From assembly GCA_030685235.1 (NCBI GenBank), contig MU839329.1, positions 1 through 16,779 of the forward strand: a DNA stretch of 16,779 nucleotides. The letters run 5' to 3'. Below are positions 7,489-16,779 of this stretch, piece after piece; position 1 is the first letter of the stretch, and the number at the start of each line of letters is the position of its first letter. A program made the position numbers and the translations under genes. Source of the DNA: Copromyces sp. CBS 386.78. Its lineage: Eukaryota; Ascomycota; Sordariomycetes; Sordariales; Sordariaceae. The notes below the pieces were generated by a model. The model saw nothing but the letters and a program-made list of their open reading frames with translations. It had not been told where the DNA came from and made no database searches.

Positions 7489-8706
7489 GGCGATTGTAAG
7501 ACTGAAATTGACGAAGGTAGACGTTCGTAGGGTAGCTATAATGGGACGATAAAGAGTGCTAGAATGCTAGCCTTAATATATCCCCCTAAATTGTCAATAG
7601 CAATATGACAAGGGAAGTGAGCTGTGATTGGAATAAGAAGGCTTGATTTAGCTAATAATGTTCTTTCCCAAGTCTTGTTAATCCTTTTGACCTCCATCAG
7701 AAGGCCGGATCCCAAAGCCTTCTTATGCCCAAAGAAGGCCAGTACATACTGGGCCGGAGGCATCAATGCGAGTTATTAGGATCTACATACAAGCGGGCCT
7801 AGCACCTGTTCTTCGTTAGTCGCCCTGCTTTACTTGGTTGGATGTAACAACTTTATTGATGATAATATTGGTTACTGCTTTCGGTAGTAAGCTCAATCGT
7901 TAGGGAGATCGTATAGACTACCGTGTAACAACTATGGAGGAAGGCTATGTAAGTTAGCATAGCCCTAAATTAGCCGTGTGACCACTAGTGCCCAGTTTGT
8001 AATAGCATCGTGGCTTTCAACGTTCTTATCGTTGCAACGTCTAATGGGCACCTATACGTTAGCGTCGGGGCTGTGCATGTGTAAGGGAGTGTGACTAACG
8101 GCAGTCTGATCTGCCTAAATGAGATAGCTGAAGGATGAACTATCAGAAGTCGTTCGGTGAAGCCAAAAGGTTCACAATAAGTATGATCGCGTATACTGGT
8201 CTCAGTGATAATGATCTATTGACTACTGTCGAACTATCTAATAATCTGAGTTTTCCAGTCGTCCCTTTATATCCTACATGCCTGTCGTGATGTATCCTGT
8301 TCTCTGGCAATCGCTAGCTCATCCTGAGTTCCTGCTCACTTTGAGTTCTTGCTTACTCGTAAGCGCCCCTCTTTGACGTGCGCCCTCTGGTCCAATCCCC
8401 GTTCGGGGTTACACTGCCCAGTCTTGGCATGACTGTTGTGTCCCGATGGCTTAGTCGGCACCGTGTACTCGCTCAAATTCGTAATAGGGAGCAGCAGAGT
8501 ACATGCAGGTAGTACGTGAAGCGGGGCTAAGGCCTCTGCTTTTGAAGAGGGGCGCAAGAACCACATGGGGCCAGTCTAGCGGCTGGGTAGATCTTAGTGC
8601 AGAGCACTAGCCTTTTGACTACATCAATACAGTAAGAAGTACAAGAAGGAGCTCAAGATTTATCTTGTAGTCACCTTTAGGTGCATCTAGGAAAGACCAT
8701 TAGGAT
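7489..8706. other. Intergenic region, no gene recognised; dispersed and inverted repeats
   Basis: Frames here do not resemble known proteins. It holds copy 2 of the dispersed repeat (7690-7734), a hairpin with 7-bp stem ggctatg/catagcc (7943-7964), and an inverted repeat with exact 11-bp arms gcgcccctctt (8363-8373) and aagaggggcgc (8545-8555). In that element ttcttgc/gcaagaa also match outside a 10-nt insertion in the left arm. The far right end should contain the promoter of the DUF6594 gene; no clear TATA box was picked out. Confidence 0.5.
7690..7734 (-). repeat. Dispersed repeat, copy 2 (inverted relative to copy 1)
   Basis: The reverse complement aligns to 5838-5881 at about 38 of 45 positions with one gap. 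Similarity outside this core fades but aaggcc/ggcctt-type words continue for about 100 nt, so the true element may be longer. Confidence 0.6.
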
Positions 8707-9763
8707 ATGGAGACCGTTCGATCTTGTCTTCCCATTTGGGAGCCCTCGAAACCTTCCATCACAGAGAGAACGCCGGCTCCCCCGCTCCAGAAGATACGCT
8801 CATATGAGGATTACAGGCCCGGATACCCCCGTTTTACGGCACTCATCTCAGCACACAGTCCCTACTTTTTATGCCGACGTTTTGACAAGCTCCGAGCTCG
8901 AATCCTTCTGTTGAAGCAGGACAAGCTATCTATGCTCGAGGAGAGGCTTGAACAAGTGGATTCCGAAGAGTCCTCTCCCCTTTTCCTTGGGAAAAGCCGA
9001 TGCGATCGAAATGCGGAACGATTATCTCTCATATCACAGATTGAGGCTTGTCTTGCTGATTATGGTAATGCAGACGTCCATAATGAATCACAGTCGCTAA
9101 CAAAATATAGATCAATTCACCGAGAGAGCGAATCGGGTATTAAGTTTCGGTCCCGCCCAACCTAGAGACGTCGAGAGCCTACAAAATTGGATGGACAGCA
9201 CTGGCAGTCTGGCCCGAGAGGAGGCTTCATACCTCGCACATCATCTGGAGCTGGTGTCTCTGGCTCCTGTAGATGACAGCGCCGTAGTGCAGCTTACAGC
9301 ATGGGTAGAGAATATAGCCATTTGGCTTTGGCCGAGTTCTGGGAAGGTAAGGATAAGCGTGAAGCATCAAGCGTAAGGCATCAAGCCAAACTAACCATTG
9401 CGCAGAACCCTTTCCAGAACGTCTCGCAGTATTCCAACATATATATCGACTCAAGTCCATGGATTAAACTGACCGCTAAGGCACTACTATTACTCCTTAT
9501 AACACTTATGCTGCTCTTACCGGTTGTTCTTTGCAACATCGTGAGCACGAGGTCGGCGCGAATTATCATTATTATAGTGTCTACGATTGGTTTCCTCCTT
9601 ATACTTTCCGGATTGACGAAATCGAAGATGATGAATTTGATCCTTGCAGGAGCGACGTAAGTTAATCTTCCATTCCAACGAGGATGCGACGGCTAACCTG
9701 ACTGACATATCTACTAGCTATGCGACTATCCTCATAGCATTTATTTCCAATAGTAGCACATGA
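8707..9763 (+). CDS. DUF6594-family membrane protein, 296 aa, four exons
   Basis: Exons 8707-9064, 9111-9346, 9406-9656 and 9718-9763. Introns of 46, 59 and 61 nt have donors GTAATG, GTAAGG and GTAAGT, branch points CTAAC (9097-9101, 9391-9395 and in ggctaacc), and acceptors TAG, CAG and TAG. Splicing gives one frame of 296 residues. Family hallmarks: YRPGYPRFTALIS (37-49), RRFDKLRARILLLKQDKL (57-74, the RrF..L..R.LL..Q.eL pattern), a charged helix with LEERLEQVD, and a central part after ADYDQFTERAN. Three hydrophobic C-terminal segments follow (about 224-242, 251-268 and 273-291), with LTKSKMMNLILAGATYA matching the usual family ending. The N-terminal helices probably face the cytosol. The family's function is not known; I treat it as an integral membrane protein in the same neighbourhood as two peptidase-like genes. 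Start chosen as the ATG that opens the family frame; the length is normal. Confidence 0.88.
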
Positions 9764-11699
9764 GGCGAGACCTATTAACGATAGGATTAAGTCCATTTAT
9801 AACTCGAGAGTAAGCTTGAGGTATAATTGGAGGGAATGGAGAAAGGATTACGGTATCGCCATGATTATAGTGAGGTTCATGTAGGAGGAATATAAGGCGG
9901 CAATGTAGAAAAATAAGAGTCTAGGTGGTACAGAATCGCGTTATTGGCAAAATACAATTAGTACAACGAGCATCTGGTAACCCACCACCCAAATTAGACT
10001 GAATTACATTGCAAGTGTTACAACTAGCGAATGCCACAAGTTATAAGGCAGCCAGTATAACACTACGTCTTTTATGTAGTGATGACGTTAAGGAGAAAAG
10101 AAAAGAAAAGAAGAAAAGTTATCCGTTAAATCTAGCCTTTTGGGATGGAGCGTATGGATCATCAACGGCATTTGTTTCTGCCTCATTATATTAAGCACTA
10201 CACCGATGGCATCCTGCCGGTCATAACAATAAAGCGTTTGTTTTAGAGGCATTATCGTCTAATTCACTTACTATTGCCTACATTGGAGAATGCTTTCGTA
10301 TCAGCCATGTCACGACACTGGCGGTGGTCAAGGCGCAATAAGGGTCGTGTCACGGCATGGCTGGACGGGTGCCCGGAGACATGGGCACGGAGGTCCGATG
10401 GTCGCACGGGACGATATCGGATGAAAGACATGATCCTTATCGATGGACATTCCGGATCAGGAAGGCGGCGACGACTGGCAGATCTTGTAACAACACGTTC
10501 AGGGCACAGGCAGGGCTGGGCCAAAAGAAGTCGACATGAATAAATCAATAAAGCTAAAGAGTAGAAAAGAGGAGGTGGCTGAAGGCCGGCGAACGAGGTG
10601 CGCCTTAAAATAGGGTGCGCGAGTTCTGCCGGGCCTGACCGCCCAAAAGCTACTTTAGATGCAGCCAGCCACGACGCCAGTGTCATGACAGATCTGACTT
10701 AATATATCAAGATCCGTAATGCCTTCATTCGTCCTACTTCCTTTTCCCTCCTTACACTTAATATTACTTTGATTTGTAGCTTCTAGTCTTGTTATCTTAT
10801 CACTCGTAGGACCACGCTTTCACAGGTCGCAGATTTGTGGGTACCAAACCACAGAACCCCGCGTACCTTTACTTATTTACCCTTTTCCCTCCTCATCTTA
10901 CAATTCGATAATCGACCTGGGCTTATACTTACAAGCTTATCTCCGCTTTCCTTCGTCAACCGTAACAAGCCATACGTTCTGCCTAACGCTAAGCCTCAGC
11001 GCTCCGATACTGTCACGCTAACCTTACGGAAACATAGGGGCGCTAAAAATGTTGTCATGCGTAGCGCCTCAAATGAACAACGACTGGTGCCTAGGGGTGC
11101 CCAACAGCCGAGGCGGACAGCAGTACCTCCAGAGAAATAAATGCCTTACATAGCTTTACCAACCAGGTAAAGCAGGCCTGAAAACCCTAGGCTTTCACAT
11201 GGAGATCTATAAGCAATCTCAGGGTATATTAATGGAAAAAATAACTGGGCTTGTGCATGAATGAAACAAATTTGTGTTAACTAGCAATCAAGCTTATATC
11301 ATTGTGTCAGCGGAAGATTTACGGAAAAAAGGCACCAAATTCCGCGATCGTCTTCTCAAGCGCTAAAACACCTCCACACCAACCGCCTCGCTATAGGCCG
11401 CTAGTTTAGTGCTTGCAAAGGGCACGCTGGTCGATCGCAAGCTGGCTTCTATATTATTGAGAAGCGGTCACTCCTTCATTTACACTTCCATTGCCACCTT
11501 GACATACGAGCTTGTATCTTCACCGCGCCGAATGACAATTTATACAGCCCAAACACCTGAGCAATTTACATCTGCCCATAATTATAACCCTGGCTACTAT
11601 TAGCCTATCTAGCCATTGAACGGCTCGCATCGCCAAAACTACCAGCTAGCAGGCCCCACACATCGCGTTGTTGGGACGCGTACGAATAAGCTCAATAAT
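9764..11699. other. Long intergenic region, no gene recognised
   Basis: No coding frame is convincing. Seen: an A/G-rich microsatellite of aaaag units at 10093-10118; a more GC-rich block at about 10270-10690 with open but unrecognisable frames on both strands; C/T-rich tracts containing ccttttccctcct near 10740 and again near 10880; and an 8-bp perfect hairpin gctttacc/ggtaaagc with a 5-nt loop (11153-11173). The last few hundred bases must include the promoter and any 5' exon of the TPR-CHAT gene. Confidence 0.5.
11153..11173. repeat. Short perfect hairpin
   Basis: gctttacc (11153-11160) and ggtaaagc (11166-11173) pair perfectly over 8 bp with loop aacca. It lies after an aataaa at about 11135. 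No function can be assigned. Confidence 0.6.
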
Positions 11700-11753
11700 G
11701 TAAAGAGCACGAAGGTTATCTTCTATAAATTCGGAGGCTAATTGTCACTTCAG
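11700..11753 (+). other. Candidate intron at the 5' end of the TPR-CHAT gene
   Basis: The TPR frame is open upstream only to a stop at 11701 and has no ATG before 12022, yet repeat homology starts at 11755. A good acceptor (cttcag ending 11753) with a CTAAT branch-point match (11738-11742) precedes it, and GTAAAG at 11700 is a plausible donor, giving a 54-nt intron. Joining here forms an ATG across the junction (at|g). The acceptor is well supported; the donor is one option among several, for example GTACGA at 11680 or GTATCT near 11514. Confidence 0.45.
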
Positions 11754-14700
11754 GGGAAACCTAGATATAGGTATTCAACAACTTCAAGAGGCTCTCGAAG
11801 CAACACCAAAGGACCATCCAGAACGGGCAAATCGACTCCAATCCCTTGGGATTGGATACAATGACAGATACCAGAGAACAGGAGTCGTAGCCGATCTGGA
11901 TCTATCTATCCAGTACTATAGAGAGGCTCTCGAAGGAACACCAGAGGACCATCTAGACCGGGCACATCGACTCCACTCACTCGGGATTGGATACGGTGAC
12001 AGATACCAGAGAACAGGAGTTATGGCCGATCTAGAGCTGGCTATCCAACACTTGAAAGATGCTCTCGAGGCAACACCAGAGGACCATTTAGAACGGGCAA
12101 GTCGACTCCAATCCCTCGGAATTGGATACGGTATCAGATACCAGAGAACAGGAGTCGTAGCCAATCGGGAGCTAGCTATCCAACACTTGAAAGATGCTCT
12201 CGAGGCAACACCAAAGGACCATTCAGAACGGTCAGATCGACTCCAATCCCTCGGGAGTGTATATCATATTAGATACCATAACACAGGAGTCGTGGCCGAT
12301 CTGGAGTTAGCTATCCAATACTTTAAAGAGGCTCTTGAGTCAACACCAGAGGACCATCCAGAACGGGCAAGTCGACTCCACTCACTCGGGATTGGATACC
12401 GTGATAGATACCAGAGAACAGGAGTCGTGGCCGATCTGGAGTTAGCTATCCAATACTCTAAAGAGGCTCTTGAATCAACACTAGAGGACCATCCAGAACG
12501 GGCAAGTCGACTCCACTCACTCGGGATCGGATACAGTGACAGATACCAGAGAACACAAGTTATAGCCGATCTAGAGCTGGCTATCCAACATTATAAAGAG
12601 GTTCTTGAGGCAACACCAGAGGACCATCCAGACCGGGCAAATCGACTCCACTCACTCGCGATTGGATACCGTGACAGATACTGGAGAACAGGAATCATAG
12701 CCGATCTAGAGCTGGCTATCCAACATAATAAAGAGGCTCTTGAGGCAACACCAGAGGACCATCCAGAACGGGCAAATCGACTCCACTCACTCGGGGTTGG
12801 ATACCGTAGCAGATACCATAGAATAGGAGTCATAGCCGATCTAGAGCTGGCTATCCAATATTATAAAGAGGTTCTTGAGGCAACACCAGAGGACCATCCA
12901 GAATGCGCAAGTCGACTCCGATCTCTCGGGATAGGATACCGTGATAGATACCAGAGAACAGGAGCCGTGGCCGATCTGGAGCTAGCTATCCAATACTCTA
13001 AAGAGGCTCTTAAGGCAACGCCAGAGGACCATCCAGAATGGGCAAATCGACTCCACTCACTCTCGATTGGATACCGTGACAGATACCAGAGAACAGGAGT
13101 TATGGCCGATCTAGAGCTGGCTATCCAACAATTTAAAAAAGCTCTTAAGGCAACACCAGAGGACCATCCAGACCGGGCAAATCGACTCCACTCACTCGCG
13201 ATTGGATACCGTGATAGATACTGGAGAACAGGAGTCATGGCCGATCTAGAGCTGGCTATCCAACATGATAAAGAGGCTCTTGAGGCAATACCAGAGGACC
13301 ATCCAGAACGGGCAAATCGACTCCACTCACTCGGGGTTGGATACCGTAGCAGATACCATAGAATAGGAGTCATAGCCGATCTAGAGCTGGCTATCCAACA
13401 ATTTCAAGAGGCTCTTGAGGCAACACCAGAGGACCATCCAGACCGGGCAAATCGACTCCACTCACTCGGGATCGGATACAGTGACAGATACCAGAGAACA
13501 CGAGTTATAGCCGATCTAGAGCTGGCTATCCAACATTATAAAGAGGTTCTTGAGGCAACACCAGAGGACCATCCAGAACGGGCAGATCGACTCCACTCAC
13601 TCGGGATTGGATACCGTGACAGATACCAGAGTACAGGAGAGGAGGAAAATCTGGAGTTAGCTATCCAGTCCTTTAAAGAAGCCGTCGTCCATTCTTCGTC
13701 CGCGATTCTCGATCGGTTAAAGCCTACTACGGATCTACTTCAGTTACCTCTTAAAACCAAACACTGGGAATTAGCCTACGAAGTCGCTTCTACTGCAGTA
13801 TCTCTCATTCCTTTGCTCACACCTCGTTCTCTTGAGAATTCGGATAAGCAATACCTACTCACCGAAGTTAGTGGCCTTGCTTCTGATGCTGCTGCAGTCA
13901 CCTTGATGGTAGGAAAAACACCATATAAAGCAATGCAATTGCTTGAACTTGGCCGCGGAGTCATCATAGGTTCCCTACGCGAGATGCGCACTGATATCTC
14001 CAACCTTCAGCAAAAACATCCTCAGTTGGCAGAACAATATGTCAAACTCCGAGATCAACTTAATGCTCCAACCTCCGAAGTCGACCACCTTACAATGCCG
14101 ACCGTGGTACCAAATCAAGTCAACCAACGTCACGATGCAGGCCAGAAACTAGAGGAACTGATTGATGATATCCGGCGTTTGCCTGGCTTCGATCGGTTTC
14201 TTATGGGCCCGACCGAGGACGAACTAAAAGCCGCCGCCATCTCGGGACCGATCGTTACTATTAACGTTAGCAACTACCGGTGTGATGCGTTGATAATCGA
14301 GGAACATGGGCTCAAATCCGTACCACTCCCTGATCTAAAGAGGAATGATATCGAAGCTCGTGCAACAGCTCTAGTGAATCCAGACGCACAATTACTAGAG
14401 TGGCTATGGGATACAATCGCGAAGCCAGTCCTTGACGCCCTAGGATTCACTCAGAAGCCTGATGGCGTTGGACCTCGGATATGGTGGATCCCTACCGGAC
14501 CTCTCGCCAGATTTCCTATCCACGCGGCCGGGTATCATTCTGACGGCTCTAATACTGTCCTAGACCGGGTTATTTCATCCTACAGTTCCTCTGTTAAGGC
14601 GCTCGTACAAAGCCGCCAGAAACATTCCACTCTTTTGGCTGAACGAGGATTAGGAAAAGCTGTCTTGATTGGTATGGAAAAAACCTTAGGCCTAGCGGAT

Positions 14701-15378
14701 CTTGCGTTTGTGTCACAGGAAATCAAAGAACTGGAGCGGATTTGTGGCTCTATGCAGCTACAAGTAATAACCCTTCCTCCCTACCAAGAGGCTGTTATGG
14801 CTGCTTTAAAAGACTGCGACATTTTTCATTTTGCTGGCCACGGCTCAACTAACCAGTCGGACCCATCGAAGAGCTCTTTGCTTCTAAGTGACGGGTCTTT
14901 AACAGTAGCAAGCCTATTCGAAACAAACCTTCAGAGTCATATGCCATTTCTTGCTTACCTCTCTGCTTGCGGAACTGGACAAGTTAAGCACGATAAGCTT
15001 ATGGATGAGGCGCTTCATCTGGTTGCCGCATATCAGATCGCTGGGTTCCGGCACGTTATTGGGACCCTGTGGGAGGTAAATGACGCGTCATGTGTGGACG
15101 CTGCAACCGGAATATATAAGTGGATGCAAGAACAAAAGATGACCGACGACTCTGTCAGTGAAGGCCTTCACCGCGCAAGCATAGAGCTCCGTAAGGCATG
15201 GCTTTTGGAAAATGAAACCAGAGCAGCTAATCGGATGGCGGCCCTGCGAAACAAAAGTGTTCCAATGGATACAGAACAGACACGTTCAAATCAAGGTACG
15301 ACGAAAGATTCGAGAGCGGTGGAGTTATACGAGGACGCGCCACTACATTGGGTCCCATATGTTCATTTTGGGATCTAA
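11754..15378 (+). CDS. TPR-CHAT protein (caspase-like CHAT peptidase domain), 5' end unresolved
   Basis: The frame is open without stops from 11704 to TAA 15376-15378. The first in-frame ATG is 12022 (1118 residues), but two TPR units precede it, so the real start is probably in a spliced upstream exon. From 11755 there are 14 TPR units of 45 residues (ADLELAIQ...RYQRTGV), then a degenerate unit. A helical linker contains the LLELGRGVIIGSLREMR motif usual in fungal relatives. The CHAT domain covers about 745-1118 (numbered from 12022): likely catalytic His940 in FHFAGHGS and Cys983 in YLSACGTG, then GFRHVIGTLWEVND, ending in the usual WVPYVHFG. TPR-CHAT proteins include caspase-like proteases such as bacterial Csx29; the fungal members' substrates are unknown. 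No NACHT, HET or membrane segment is visible. It is probably a cytosolic sensor-protease. The domain calls are firm and the peptidase activity is inferred from the intact dyad. Confidence 0.93.
11755..13644 (+). repeat. Tandem array of fourteen 135-nt units encoding TPRs
   Basis: Unit starts fall every 135 nt (11755, 11890, 12025 ... 13510), with a partial diverged unit from 13645. Most of each unit is nearly identical at the DNA level, including silent sites, from about 12295 onward; the first four units differ more. Conserved words such as ccagaggaccatccaga recur in almost every unit. This indicates recent duplication or ongoing homogenisation rather than old repeats kept by protein selection. 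Confidence 0.97.
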
Positions 15379-15935
15379 GATCGCACGGAAGACATACGGA
15401 CTTAGTTGGCTGTGGTCGGCACAGGTGCTACCACTAGGACTAACGTCTAGGCTGTTGCTCCTTCCATGCACATGTGCCCCGTTGCCGGTGCGTTCCCTCC
15501 CCTTTCTACAATTCCTCACCAGCCTCTCACTATTTCTTCAGGCATTACCGTAACCGACCTTCGCGGCCGCTTGTCCTCTAGCCTTTTCTCTTCTTATTTT
15601 CGATTATTTTCTTTTCTTCTTCTTTCGTTGGTTTTCGGTTTTTATTCCCCCTTCCTTCATCTACTTTTTAGGGTTCCTTTATTAATATATGTTTTTGTTA
15701 TATATGCGTATGCAGGTGAGTTTTTGTTATATATAACAGATATACAATTACATTTTCACCCGGATGGGGAGGAGAAGATTAACTGGACTCAAGTAGGTTG
15801 AGCTATAAAGATTAAAGTAAAATTTTATGCGTGTATCTTGTCCTAACGAAACTATTTGAAGTGCTATCCTGAGGCTTCTTCTATCCAGGACTTAAACTTA
15901 TTGATATCGGTAGACTGAATCTCCCAAACCTTGAG
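15379..15935. other. Intergenic region between TPR-CHAT gene and ankyrin pseudogene
   Basis: Presumed 3' UTR of the TPR-CHAT gene followed by a T/C-rich then A/T-rich tract (15570-15750). tttttgttatatat occurs twice, about 30 nt apart (near 15691 and 15722). Hydrophobic open frames across the T-rich tract look like composition artefacts. From 15860 to 15935 the minus strand still reads as a plausible continuation of the BTB-like frame beyond its stop. Confidence 0.5.
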
Positions 15936-16779
15936 CTAATCCATTCCACATGCACCATACAAAGACTTGACTACGTCCGCCCCCTTCCACTTCCACCTTA
16001 GTTTATCAACCCCTTGTATACACCAGGATTTCAAAACATCCGTATTGTCGTATTTATTGGCGGCAATCAACAATTCGTATAGGCCACTGAGGTTGAGTAA
16101 ACTAGGGACAATGCTCGAGTAGCTTAACAACCGCCTCATGCCCATACTTCGCCGCCCTATACAACGCTGTCTCTCTATTCTCATCTTTAGGATCTGCGTC
16201 AACCTTGCTAGTATCGAGAAGTAGCTGAACGACTACCTCATGCCCAGTTATCGCCGCTCGATACAGCGCTGTCTGTCCATTTTCGTCCTTAGCACCTGCA
16301 TCAACCTTGCCAGTATCGAAAAGCATCTTAACGATCGCTTTATAGTCTTTTTGCGCCGCAAGCCACAGCGCCGTCCGTAGCTCCTCCCTATGCAAATTGA
16401 CCTTGCCGGTGTCGAGAAGCAATTTTTACGACCGTCTTATGCCCGTTTCTTGCCGCCAAGCATAGAAGCGTCCATTGGCCCTTGTCCTCAATAAGTTGAT
16501 TCACTATTGTTGTTTCCAGTTCCTCATCTAACTTTTTGCTGCTCGTTTGCTTACCTTGGCTCTAAGCAGATTCTTGGCCTTTATATAGTCGCAACAATGC
16601 TCGATTGCAGAATTTTCCATCGCTTTGGCCATTTGCGGGGAGAGTTCACAGCCGGGGTGGGCAGGGATGGGAGGTGGGACGAGGACGGTTCCGTCCGGTC
16701 CGGTTATGGTGCGCGTGGATGTGCCCGCGATGCCCGTGACCGTGGTGATGGTGAGGCCTGTGGCTCCCCTGCCCATGGT
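15936..16779 (-). pseudogene. Broken ankyrin-repeat / BTB-like gene (5' part outside window)
   Basis: Reading leftwards from the right edge: an open stretch (16776 to 16528) of unrecognised sequence ending ENSAIEHCCDYIKAKNLL; then about four ankyrin units of 34 residues (for example GQTALYRAAITGHEVVV and LLLDTSKVDADPKDEN); then a piece with ELLIAANKYDNTDVLKSW and KWKGADVVKSLYGAC, which matches the second half of fungal BTB/POZ proteins. Three frame breaks separate these pieces, each at a short homopolymer: T-run 16533-16537, T-run 16423-16427 and g-run 16105-16107. A TAG (15936-15938) stops the BTB part early, with 25 more plausible codons beyond. Ankyrin and BTB domains are protein-interaction modules. 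I read this as a decayed gene; assembly indels are the alternative, although neighbouring long genes show none. The ankyrin/BTB join could also mark two fused remnants. Confidence 0.72.

Noticed and set aside
7930..7990. Minus-strand branch point and acceptor (gctaac...acatag) suggesting another gene
   Set aside because: No matching donor at intron distance and no coding frame on either side; the site also lies in a small hairpin.
10264..10686. Overlapping open frames on both strands in a GC-richer block
   Set aside because: No recognisable domain, start context or intron signals; stops are rare there because of base composition.
11916..13373. Minus-strand open frames antisense to the TPR array
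   Set aside because: They repeat with the same 135-nt period and arise from the codon composition of the repeat; they contain no independent signals.
11755..13644. CRISPR-like or satellite array
   Set aside because: The units are contiguous 135-nt coding repeats in one frame with no spacers, and they encode TPRs.
15466..15801. Open frame with a hydrophobic stretch downstream of the TPR-CHAT gene
   Set aside because: It runs through a T/C-rich tract, overlaps a competing frame and matches no family; composition explains the hydrophobicity.
16510..16557. Intron joining the right-edge frame to the ankyrin part, using the GTAAGC donor at about 16554
   Set aside because: The in-phase acceptor would make a 23-nt intron and the 51-nt alternative is out of phase with no good branch point; a single-base indel fits better.

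Overview
The window looks like an accessory (gene-sparse, variable) region of a filamentous fungus, most likely a Pezizomycotina ascomycete. Support: two genes carry very short introns (46-61 nt) with GTAAGT/GTATGT-type donors, CTAAC branch points and CAG/TAG acceptors. The protein families are also typical of that group: DUF6594 membrane protein, fungal caspase-like C14 peptidase, TPR-CHAT protein, KDM4-like JmjC protein, ankyrin/BTB fragments. Species cannot be named from the sequence.

Layout. 1-2113 (minus): a JmjC-domain gene, intronless as far as seen, cut by the left edge; a 34-nt near-perfect palindrome with a CGG-N6-CCG core lies 119 bp upstream of its ATG. 2114-3532: divergent intergenic region with low-complexity sequence, one orphan intron-like signature and a possible small terminal-inverted-repeat element. 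3533-5473 (plus): intact caspase-like C14 peptidase with a His98/Cys156 dyad. 5474-7120: gene-poor, with LTR-like pieces, a 235-bp inverted-repeat structure and a dispersed repeat whose second copy is at 7690-7734. 7121-7488 (minus): a three-exon gene for an 88-residue SH3-like-looking small protein. 8707-9763 (plus): a four-exon DUF6594 protein of 296 residues with three C-terminal membrane segments. 9764-11699: no gene recognised. 11754-15378 (plus): a TPR-CHAT protein with 14 near-identical 45-residue TPR units followed by a CHAT peptidase domain with His and Cys present; its 5' end is unresolved. 15936-16779 (minus): an ankyrin-repeat/BTB-like gene broken by small indels and a stop, running off the right edge.

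How the genes may relate. Two different clan CD cysteine-peptidase folds (caspase-like and CHAT) sit within about 6.3 kb of each other, with a membrane protein of unknown function between them. The CHAT protein has a recently amplified, high-internal-conservation repeat array of the kind known from fungal NLR-like recognition proteins. I infer a possible self/non-self or cell-death locus, loosely analogous to bacterial TPR-CHAT proteases. No gasdermin-like or other recognisable pore-forming substrate was found, and there is no evidence of co-regulation, so this is a hypothesis. The flanking decayed gene and repeat fragments fit a fast-evolving region.
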